Assembly: GCA_028282325.1 (NCBI GenBank)
Contig: JANQID010000082.1
Span: forward strand, 1 to 37,338
Direction: 5' to 3'
Length of the DNA: 37,338 nucleotides
DNA from: Chloroflexaceae bacterium
Lineage (GTDB): Bacteria > Chloroflexota > Chloroflexia > Chloroflexales > Chloroflexaceae
This document shows positions 25,120 to 31,214 of the stretch, piece by piece. Below the pieces are notes generated by a model, which searched no databases, had not been told where the DNA came from, and saw only the letters and a list, made by a program, of their open reading frames with translations. The position numbers were made by a program, and so were the translations under genes. Position 1 is the stretch's first letter. The number at the start of each line of letters is the position of its first letter.

Positions 25120-26226
25120 TTACACGAGCGCCTGTTCGTTTTCACGGTCGAAGATGTGCATCTTACCCATATCGAGCACTACTTCGATGGTGTTGCCGGT
25201 ACGCGCGTCGCTGCGCGGATCGAAACGCCCGATAAACTCTCTGCCGCCTTGCTCAACATACGCATAGATTTCGCTGCCCATCGGCTCAACCACGTTCACT
25301 TTCGTATGTACACGAGCGCTCTCGTCAACGCCGCGCGGCACAAAGTGCGCGTCGTGAATATCTTCAGGCCGAATGCCAAAGGAGACGCTTCTGCCGACAT
25401 GACCGCTTAACGATGCCGCCTTGTCGGGAGGAATCGGTACTGCAAACGAGTCTTCGATAGCAACCATCAACCGGCCATTGCTCTGGTCAAGCTTCGCCTC
25501 AAAAAAATTCATCGCCGGGCTGCCGATAAACCCGGCCACAAACATATTCGCCGGGTGATCATAGAGATTCTGCGGCGAGTCGATCTGCTGCAACACACCG
25601 TCGCGCATGACCGCGATGCGCGATCCCATCGTCATAGCCTCGGTCTGATCGTGGGTAACGTAGATAAAGGTCGTTTTGAGGCGCTGATGCAAGCGGCTGA
25701 TTTCGGCGCGGGTCTGCACACGCAGCTTGGCATCCAGGTTCGACAACGGCTCGTCCATCAAGAACACCGCCGGGTTGCGCACGATCGCCCGGCCCAGCGC
25801 CACACGCTGGCGTTGCCCGCCCGACAGCGCTTTGGGCTTGCGCTCAAGCAGATGGCCAATACCCAACATCTCGGCGGCTTCTTTCACTCGCGCGTCGATA
25901 TCTGATTTGGACATTTTGCGCAGCTTCAGGCCAAACGCCATGTTGTCATAGACGGTCATATGCGGATATAACGCGTAGCTCTGGAACACCATCGCGATGT
26001 CGCGATCTTTGGGCGGTATGTCGTTGACCACCCGATCGCCGATGTAGATGCTGCCGTCGGAGATCTCTTCGAGCCCAGCCAGGCAGCGCAGCGCCGTCGA
26101 TTTCCCACAACCCGACGGGCCAACCAACACCAGAAACTCCTGGTCAGGAATATCGATGCTCAGATCCTTCAAGACCGTCACTTCACCAAACCGCTTGTAA
26201 ACGTGGTCGAATTTAATCGCTGCCAT
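25120..26226 (-). CDS. ABC transporter ATP-binding protein, UgpC/MalK/MsmK type
   Basis: A 368-residue ATPase of carbohydrate importers (CUT1). Walker A is GPSGCGKST (36-44), the Q loop is in VFQSYALYPHMTVYDN, the signature is LSGGQRQR (134-141), Walker B ends at Glu159 in FLMDEPLSNLDAK, and the switch His is 192 in VTHDQTEA. The C-terminal third is a TOBE/OB regulatory domain. No permease or sugar-binding protein is adjacent; such stand-alone ATPases often energise several sugar importers. Its ATG, with AAGGAGA 10 nt upstream, lies inside the end of the DNA methyltransferase gene, which it overlaps by 14 bp. Confidence 0.93.
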   Translation of the reverse strand: MAAIKFDHVYKRFGEVTVLKDLSIDIPDQEFLVLVGPSGCGKSTALRCLAGLEEISDGSIYIGDRVVNDIPPKDRDIAMVFQSYALYPHMTVYDNMAFGLKLRKMSKSDIDARVKEAAEMLGIGHLLERKPKALSGGQRQRVALGRAIVRNPAVFLMDEPLSNLDAKLRVQTRAEISRLHQRLKTTFIYVTHDQTEAMTMGSRIAVMRDGVLQQIDSPQNLYDHPANMFVAGFIGSPAMNFFEAKLDQSNGRLMVAIEDSFAVPIPPDKAASLSGHVGRSVSFGIRPEDIHDAHFVPRGVDESARVHTKVNVVEPMGSEIYAYVEQGGREFIGRFDPRSDARTGNTIEVVLDMGKMHIFDRENEQALV

Positions 26227-27334
26227 ATGCGTGCGTCTCCTTTGCGTCAGATCGCTTCTGAAAAACCATCACGTATTCGTGCTTAAATACATAGAATCCA
26301 CCGACTAAAGCGCGGTAGCGCCAGAGTTCTTTCTGAGCGCGCTTGCCGCGGGTTTCGTCAAAGTTCTTGACGACAATGCTTTTCAGCAAATATCCGCGCT
26401 GTTGGATCGCCTCCATACAGCGAAAGCCTAGCGGAATCCACTCGCCTTTTACGTACTTGTCGCCGATGACCAGAACCAGATAGCGTTCGGACTGTAGCAA
26501 CGGCGTAATGTTGCTAACCACCTGGCCGAACATGTCCAGGAAGGCTTCGGTGTGCGGCGCATTAGACAGATCGGCTTCCTGCGCCGAAAACTTGATGATG
26601 TCGTGATACGGCGGGTGCAACACCGCCAGTTGCACCGCTTCGACGCCGTGGCTGTGCAGGATTGTCCGCAGATCGGCGACCCGGCTGTCGCCGGCATACA
26701 CCTCCGTCACCGCACCCGCGGCATTCGGTTCACAGGCAATGCGATCGCGCGCCTGCCGGGCTACGTCGTCATTCAGCTCGATGCCGACGCCGTTGCGCCC
26801 CAGCCGCCGGCATTCGATCAGCGTCGTGCCGCTGCCGGCGAAAGCATCGAGCACCCACTCGCCGCGCCGGGTGTAGCGCCGGAGCATCTGGTACGGAATC
26901 TGGGGAATGAAATTGCCCCAGTACCACGCCAGGTGCGCACCGGAATTGTCGCGCCGCGGTTCGATCCAGAGGCTGTCGGTCAGGATGTCGTCGTACTCTT
27001 TCCAGCGCGCCAGATTGATGTCGTTGATCGCGCCGGTGCGGGCGGCCAGCACGCCGGCTCGCAGCCGTCGCAGATAATATTGCGCGCGCTCGCACGTTCG
27101 CGCCGCGAGCATCTGGTCAAACTCGGCGCTCAACACATCGCGGCGCAGTTCGACGGTCTCCGCGTCTGCGTCCTCACGTATTGCAGGATCGGCGACATCC
27201 CATTCACCCGCAAGAATCGCGGCGCGTAGAGAAGTCAACGCATCGCGCAACACCTCCAGTTCATCGAGTGCATCGATCGCTTCAAGCGCATGCGCCAATC
27301 GCGCCCGATGCAACGTAATAACATCGTGCTCCAT
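26213..27334 (-). CDS. DNA methyltransferase (N4/N6 amino type), orphan
   Basis: A 373-residue site-specific DNA methyltransferase. The AdoMet-binding motif is DAFAGSGTTLIECRRLGRNGVGIELN (from residue 163) and the catalytic motif is HPPYHDIIKFS (240-243 HPPY), a known variant of DPPY/SPPY. The order (FxGxG before PPY, no space for a long recognition domain between) is gamma/alpha-like, with a helical N-terminal 160 residues that may supply target recognition. The C-terminus (HEYVMVFQK) matches the end of many such enzymes. The ATG at 27334 has GGGAG 5 nt upstream; a GTG at 27361 is also possible. No restriction nuclease is adjacent. It overlaps the UgpC-like gene by 14 bp. Confidence 0.85.
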   Translation of the reverse strand: MEHDVITLHRARLAHALEAIDALDELEVLRDALTSLRAAILAGEWDVADPAIREDADAETVELRRDVLSAEFDQMLAARTCERAQYYLRRLRAGVLAARTGAINDINLARWKEYDDILTDSLWIEPRRDNSGAHLAWYWGNFIPQIPYQMLRRYTRRGEWVLDAFAGSGTTLIECRRLGRNGVGIELNDDVARQARDRIACEPNAAGAVTEVYAGDSRVADLRTILHSHGVEAVQLAVLHPPYHDIIKFSAQEADLSNAPHTEAFLDMFGQVVSNITPLLQSERYLVLVIGDKYVKGEWIPLGFRCMEAIQQRGYLLKSIVVKNFDETRGKRAQKELWRYRALVGGFYVFKHEYVMVFQKRSDAKETHAYGSD

Positions 27335-27373
27335 ACTGCTCCCGAATCTGGCGCCATCCACGTAGAGATGACA

Positions 27374-27565
27374 GCTACCAAACGATGCTACCCATGCCGC
27401 ATGTCACCCTGAACGGCGCCGCAGGCAGCGTGGATAATGCACATACCGCATGTCACCCTTCCCCTTCGCTTCGCTCAGGGTCAGGGTCTCGGTGTTGGGG
27501 GAATCTGAGATTCTTCGCTGCGCTCAGAATGACCCTATGCGGTGTCTCCCATATTGTTTGGTAGC
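27374..27565 (-). repeat. Dispersed repeat, copy 2 (inverted)
   Basis: This copy is complete and shows the inverted ends clearly: GCTACCAAAC at 27374-27383 and GTTTGGTAGC at 27556-27565. Inside are the family blocks GCATGTCACCCT, CTTCCCCTTCGCTTCGCTCA and TTCTTCGCTGCGCTCAGAAT, here in reverse orientation to copy 1, plus an extra 50-bp block (27412-27445) not in the others. With the flanks it fills the 311-bp gap between the methyltransferase and LacI genes; nothing else is seen there. Confidence 0.85.
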
Positions 27566-27645
27566 GACCGTCGCGAACCGCGAACCGGATCAAGCTTTTC
27601 GACCCGGCTTGCGGAAACGCCCCGGCGAATAAAACACGCCGGCGC

Positions 27646-28716
27646 TCACATACCCGCCGGTTTCACGACCGGCCCGGACTTTGCCGGCGGCGCGGTCGAT
27701 TTCCGCACCATCAGGCGCATCTCCAGCAGCGTATGCGTTGGAACAGCCGCCCGCCCTTCAATCGCATCGATCAAGGTTTGCGCCATCTGCACGCCGAGAG
27801 CGTGGCGCGGTGCGTGCATCGCGGTGAGCGGCGGATGCACATACGCCGCCATCGGCACGTCGTCGAACCCGACCACCGCAACGTCGCGCCCAACTTCCAG
27901 ACCGGCGTCGCGCAACGCATGCATTGCACCAAAGGCCAGTTCATCACTGCACGCCAGCAGCGCCGTCGGCGGCGCGGGCAGTTCAAGCAATTCTTCGGTC
28001 GCGGTGATGCCGGTATCGCGCGCGGTTCCCGCCTCGACCATCAGCGCCGGGTCAATAGCATAGCCTGCCGCCGTCAGCGCATCGACATAGCCCTGACCGG
28101 CCCGATCGCTCGTCGCCAGGTTTGAAGGCGGCATAATCAGCCCGATGCGGCTATGACCCAGACCGAGCAGGTATTGCATTGCGACCCGCGCCCCTGCGCC
28201 GGCATCGACAGCCACGCAGGAAACCGGCGACCCTGCAGGCAACGGCCCGGCGCAGACCAGCGGCACACCGCACTCGTGCAGATAGGACGCTCGATCATCA
28301 TCAACCTGAATATCGAACAGCGCCACCCCATCGACGCGCCCGGTGCGCACCAGTTGCTCAGCCAGGGTCGCCTCGGACTGATCGGCGTTGGCCGTGGCGA
28401 GCAGCAGATAATAGCCCTGCGCCGCCGCGGCTTCGGTCAGCCCGGCGATTATTTCGGCCAGCGTCGGGTTGGAGAGACGAACATCGAGGGCCGGCAGCAT
28501 CAGACCAAGCGTGCGGCTGCGGCTGCGCAGGCTGCGGGCCGCGTAGTTCGGCTGGTAATTCAGATCGGCGATGGCCGCCAACACACGCTGCCGCGTGGCT
28601 TCCGTCACGCCGCCGACATCATTCAGGACATACGACACCGTGGCCGTCGAGACGCCGGCGCGCTCGGCGACATCTTTCATCGTCGCCATAGAAGGCTTTG
28701 GTTGGCGGTGATGCAT
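27646..28716 (-). CDS. LacI-family transcriptional regulator
   Basis: A 356-residue repressor-type regulator. The N-terminal helix-turn-helix is MKDVAERAGVSTATVSYVLN, followed by the hinge NYQPNYAARSLRSRSRTLGLMLP and a periplasmic-binding-protein-like effector domain ending about residue 335 (ACSDELAFGAMHALRDAGLEVGRDVAVVGFDD is diagnostic). The effector is presumably a sugar. The ATG at 28716 is used here; an internal ATG at 28689 would give the more usual short N-terminus, and neither has a good ribosome-binding sequence. A promoter and palindrome directly upstream suggest autoregulation. It may control sugar uptake through the UgpC-like ATPase, but they are in separate units. Confidence 0.92.
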   Translation of the reverse strand: MHHRQPKPSMATMKDVAERAGVSTATVSYVLNDVGGVTEATRQRVLAAIADLNYQPNYAARSLRSRSRTLGLMLPALDVRLSNPTLAEIIAGLTEAAAAQGYYLLLATANADQSEATLAEQLVRTGRVDGVALFDIQVDDDRASYLHECGVPLVCAGPLPAGSPVSCVAVDAGAGARVAMQYLLGLGHSRIGLIMPPSNLATSDRAGQGYVDALTAAGYAIDPALMVEAGTARDTGITATEELLELPAPPTALLACSDELAFGAMHALRDAGLEVGRDVAVVGFDDVPMAAYVHPPLTAMHAPRHALGVQMAQTLIDAIEGRAAVPTHTLLEMRLMVRKSTAPPAKSGPVVKPAGM

Positions 28717-28730
28717 ATTGGCTGGCGCTT

Positions 28731-28746
28731 ACTTAATGGATTAAGT
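28731..28746. promoter_or_regulatory. Putative LacI-family operator
   Basis: ACTTAAT-GG-ATTAAGT is a palindrome with perfect 7-bp arms, 15 bp upstream of the regulator's ATG. It covers the expected transcription start of the promoter at 28749-28777, where a bound repressor would block initiation. Confidence 0.6.
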
Positions 28747-28748
28747 TG

Positions 28749-28777
28749 AGTATAACACCAGCATTTTGCCCGGTCAA
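28749..28777 (-). promoter_or_regulatory. Promoter of the LacI-family gene
   Basis: On the minus strand TTGACC (28777-28772), a 17-bp spacer and TATACT (28754-28749): 5 of 6 matches in each hexamer at ideal spacing. Start of transcription is expected near 28742, inside the palindrome. Confidence 0.7.
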
Positions 28778-28803
28778 GGCTGTGATTGTTGGGAAGATGA
28801 CGC

Positions 28804-29173
28804 ACCAAACCATACTAGATGTACCGCATACGGTCATTCTGAGCGCAGCGAAGAATCCCTGGCTTCGAGACCAAGACCCTTCCCCTTCGCTACGCTCAGG
28901 GTCAGGGTGACATGCTACCAAACAATATGGGAGACACCGCATGGGGTCATTCTGAGCGCAGCGAAGAATCTCAGATTCCCACAATGCCGAGCCCCTTCCC
29001 CTTCGCTACGCTCAGGGTCAGGGTGACATGCTACCAAACAATATGAGAGGCACCGCATACGGTCATTCTGAGCGCAGCGAAGAATCTCAGATTCCCCCAA
29101 CGCCGAGACCCTGCACTCCGCCTGCGGCTCCGTTCAGAGTGACATGCGGCCTGTTCATTATCGTTTGGTAGCG
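28804..29173 (+). repeat. Dispersed repeat, copy 3: three tandem units
   Basis: The block GGTCATTCTGAGCGCAGCGA begins at 28832, 28945 and 29061, giving units of 113 and 116 bp; each continues with family blocks CCCTTCCCCTTCGCTACGCT and CAGGGTGACATG, the third with a diverged right part. ACCAAACAATATG separates the units and the array ends in CGTTTGGTAGC (29163-29173), matching the inverted ends of copy 2. It borders the diversity-generating retroelement. Unit length and absence of unique spacers rule out CRISPR. Confidence 0.88.
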
Positions 29174-29476
29174 TCGGGCGATGGAGACGGCAGCTCGCCA
29201 GATGCGGCGGAAGAGGGGGCCGGGCAGTGAGGACCGAGCGCGCCGGACGGTCCTCCCCCCCCGCGCCTGCCGCGTGCGGTGGGAGCAAGGGTTGGAGGAT
29301 AAAGGCCGCTCAGCCCCGGACGTTCCGGCCTAGTTGGGCCGTACTTGCTCGGAGCTGAACTCGCGCTTCGGCTGAATTGCTCCAGCCGGGCCAAACCCCG
29401 CGCTCGCGCTCATTGTGGCCGCGCCGCCGGCCCGTGAGCCGGGCGGAGTACTGACCGAACCCGTCGGAGCGCGATG
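29174..29476 (-). ncRNA. Structured region downstream of DGR template repeat (likely RNA spacer)
   Basis: About 300 bp that follow the template repeat in transcription direction and contain no credible gene. It is rich in inverted repeats: CCGCC-GGC/GCC-G-GGCGG at 29424-29446, CCGGA-cgt-TCCGG at 29316-29328, and GAGGACCG/CGGTCCTC at 29229-29255 followed by a run of Cs. In the Bordetella phage system the RNA segment 3' of the template is structured and serves for cDNA priming with RT and Avd; by position and structure this stretch is the candidate equivalent. The exact RNA ends cannot be read from sequence. Confidence 0.5.
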
Positions 29477-29548
29477 GACTGGATAACCCGAAATCCCCTG
29501 TTGTTGTTCCTGTTGTTCGGGTTGTTCCTGTTACGGGCGCCGCTGCTT
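29477..29548 (-). repeat. DGR template repeat (TR)
   Basis: This 72-bp sequence, read on the minus strand, aligns without gaps to the last part of the NACHT protein gene (31233-31304). In the protein's frame it is dominated by AAC codons (8 of 24), the usual DGR design because A-to-N changes in AAC give many residues but no stop codons. All 11 differences from the variable repeat are at template adenines; the final 17 bases or more at the 3' end are unchanged, as expected for the region that fixes the homing site. It lies 67 bp downstream of avd. Confidence 0.97.
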
Positions 29549-29549
29549 G

Positions 29550-29572
29550 CCGGCTCCTCCACACAGCCGGCC
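29550..29572 (-). promoter_or_regulatory. Hairpin at the 5' edge of the template repeat
   Basis: GCCGGCT (29550-29556) and AGCCGGC (29566-29572) form a perfect 7-bp stem with a 9-nt loop, beginning one base outside the region of template/variable identity. In the transcript it lies between avd and the template and could mark where cDNA synthesis stops. That role is inference. Confidence 0.4.
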
Positions 29573-29615
29573 CGCTACGGCGGTCACGGAGCGGCCCACG
29601 GACCAATCGGCCCGC

Positions 29616-29972
29616 CTACGATGGCGCGACGCCGCCCTTGCTACGCCACGCGCCCAGCAGCCGCCCGACATGCCCAATCTGTTCGGTCACGTGGGCGTAC
29701 TGGCCGGGGGAAAGCAGATGGAGATCATAGCCGAGCCGCAGATAGAGTCGCACCTTCTGCAGCTCGACGTCGGCCTGCTCCAGGCGCTTCGTCGTCTCGT
29801 CAGTCAGCGTTGCTTCGAAGATGCGCTCCTGGAAGCGCATCGCGGCCCGCACCAGTTCCTGGGTCAGCGTAAAGCGGTATTTGCGCGGCCAACCGCTGGT
29901 GTGCGGCAGAAGCCACTGCAGCAAGTCGTAGGTACGCGTGAAAATCGGCGATTGGCGGGTTGGCGTCGGCAT
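29616..29972 (-). CDS. avd: DGR accessory variability determinant Avd
   Basis: A 118-residue, basic, all-helical protein matching the Avd/bAvd family (four-helix bundle, S23-like), which forms a pentamer that binds the RT and template RNA and is needed for mutagenic cDNA synthesis. Characteristic segments are PIFTRTYDLLQWLLPHTSGWPRKYRFTLTQEL, EATLTDETTKRLEQADVELQKVRLYLRLGYDLHLLS and YAHVTEQIGHVGRLLGAWRS. The start is 6 bp after the RT stop with GAGGG before the ATG, so it is translated with the RT. The template repeat follows directly. Confidence 0.95.
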   Translation of the reverse strand: MPTPTRQSPIFTRTYDLLQWLLPHTSGWPRKYRFTLTQELVRAAMRFQERIFEATLTDETTKRLEQADVELQKVRLYLRLGYDLHLLSPGQYAHVTEQIGHVGRLLGAWRSKGGVAPS

Positions 29973-29978
29973 AGGCCC

Positions 29979-31082
29979 TCACAGTTTGAACTGCACTGCT
30001 GCTTTCGGCCGGCTCCCCCGGCGTAGCAACGGTTTGCGCAAGAGCGAGCGCCGCAGACCGAGGGTGTTACCCTGGCGCGCATGGCCGAGCCAGCCTTGCA
30101 AGCGCCGTCCGATATCGTCGAGCGTACAGCGTCCCGCCGCATACCGCGCACGCAAACGCCGGAAGCGGCGGACGAAGGCCAGCACATTGCGTCGCTTCAA
30201 CCGCAACCGGTACGGAAAGACGTGCCAGCCCAGGAAGGGTAGCCCGGTCTCGACCGGCGCAACCTGGGCCCGATTCTCGTGCAGCGTCAGGCGCAGCGTG
30301 GCCGCAAACGCAATCGCCTGCTCGCGCCAGCGGTGCAGCGTCGGCTTGTCGTCGGCGAAAAGGAGCAGGTCGTCACAGTATCGGACGTAGGCCCGGCAAC
30401 CCAGGTCTTGTTTGATGAACAGATCGAGCGGGTGCAACAGCACATTCGCCCAGAACTGGCTGGTCTGGTTGCCGATCGGCAGGCCGCGCGGGCGGTTAAC
30501 GGCAAAGAGGTCGTCGCCGGGGAAGTAGACCGGGGTATAGACCTCGATCAGTTCACCGGCGCCGCCGGCCAGGATGCGGTCGATCAGGTCGATCAGGCGC
30601 GCGTCGGCGATGTGGCGGGCAAGCAACCCGCGCAGAACGGCGTGGTCGATCGAGGGAAAGAACTCGCGCACATCGAGTTGCAGGGCATAGCGCTGGCCAC
30701 GGGCAAAGTGCTGGGCGCGCTTGAGCGCCGCATGGACGCCCTTCCCCGGTCGCGAGGCATAGCTGTCGTAGATGAAGCGTGACTCCCAGATCGGCTCGAT
30801 CAGCGCACAGAGGGCGTGATGGACGACCCGGTCGCGGAAGGGAGCTGCGCTGATCACCCGTCGTTTGCCGTTTTCCACCGCATAGAAGCGGCGGTAAGCT
30901 CCCGGCTGATAGCTCCCCGTGCGCAATTCGTCGTGCAAGCGCAGCAACTCGTCTTCGTAGCGAAACTCGAAGGCGGCCACGTCGGGGCGGCTGCGCTTGC
31001 CGCGCCGCGCCCGGCGGTAGGCTGCGAGCAGATGCTCGAAGTCGTAGATCTGGTCATAGAGCCGGCGATAGGTCTTTGGCAT
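29979..31082 (-). CDS. DGR reverse transcriptase
   Basis: A 367-residue reverse transcriptase of the diversity-generating retroelement clade. The N-terminus MPKTYRRLYDQIYDFEHLLAAYRRARRGKR is typical of DGR RTs. Polymerase motifs are LDVREFFPSID (first catalytic Asp, 137), GLPIGNQTSQFWANVLLHPLD (the DGR-type GNxxSQ motif, 203-209) and the catalytic YCDD box (235-238) in AYVRYCDDLLLF. The thumb region contains LPFLGWHVFP. There is no maturase, endonuclease or integrase domain. It copies template RNA with errors at adenines, in complex with Avd. The ATG at 31082 fits the family and has GGGAAG upstream; the frame is open to 31124. It follows the NACHT gene by 132 bp. Confidence 0.97.
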   Translation of the reverse strand: MPKTYRRLYDQIYDFEHLLAAYRRARRGKRSRPDVAAFEFRYEDELLRLHDELRTGSYQPGAYRRFYAVENGKRRVISAAPFRDRVVHHALCALIEPIWESRFIYDSYASRPGKGVHAALKRAQHFARGQRYALQLDVREFFPSIDHAVLRGLLARHIADARLIDLIDRILAGGAGELIEVYTPVYFPGDDLFAVNRPRGLPIGNQTSQFWANVLLHPLDLFIKQDLGCRAYVRYCDDLLLFADDKPTLHRWREQAIAFAATLRLTLHENRAQVAPVETGLPFLGWHVFPYRLRLKRRNVLAFVRRFRRLRARYAAGRCTLDDIGRRLQGWLGHARQGNTLGLRRSLLRKPLLRRGSRPKAAVQFKL

Positions 31083-31121
31083 AGGCGCTTCCCAACCCAA
31101 AAAACTCTTTACACACCCCTC

Positions 31122-31156
31122 CAAAAAAACATGCGCGGCTGGGGCTGCGCCCCAGA
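31122..31156 (-). terminator. Hairpin plus T-run between target gene and RT
   Basis: CTGGGGC and GCCCCAG (31139-31145 and 31149-31155) form a perfect 7-bp stem with a 3-nt loop. On the minus strand a run of seven Ts follows about 9 nt later (31129-31123). It lies about 60 bp after the target stop and 40 bp before the RT. It may attenuate transcription so that RT is made at lower level than the receptor, or be the inverted repeat that some DGRs carry downstream of the variable repeat. Confidence 0.45.
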
Positions 31157-31214
31157 CCCCCTTCAGGATTCAGAATCGCAGAAGCCAGAACTCAGAATTC
31201 AGCATCCAGAAGCC

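Noticed and set aside
28832-29160. Three regularly spaced repeats as a CRISPR array
   Set aside because: The repeated unit is over 100 bp with no unique spacers between copies, and the same sequence occurs at other loci in both orientations.
29549-29580. Extension of TR/VR homology beyond 29548
   Set aside because: Beyond this point differences occur at non-adenine bases and need gaps, so the alignment no longer shows the DGR signature.
29310-29606. 98-residue minus-strand open frame covering the template repeat
   Set aside because: It reads the template out of the target's frame and has no homology or ribosome-binding sequence; the template is non-coding in DGRs.
29979-31082. RT as retron or group II intron maturase
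   Set aside because: There is no msr/msd-like region or intron domain V, no maturase or endonuclease domain, and Avd plus an adenine-specific TR/VR pair define a DGR.
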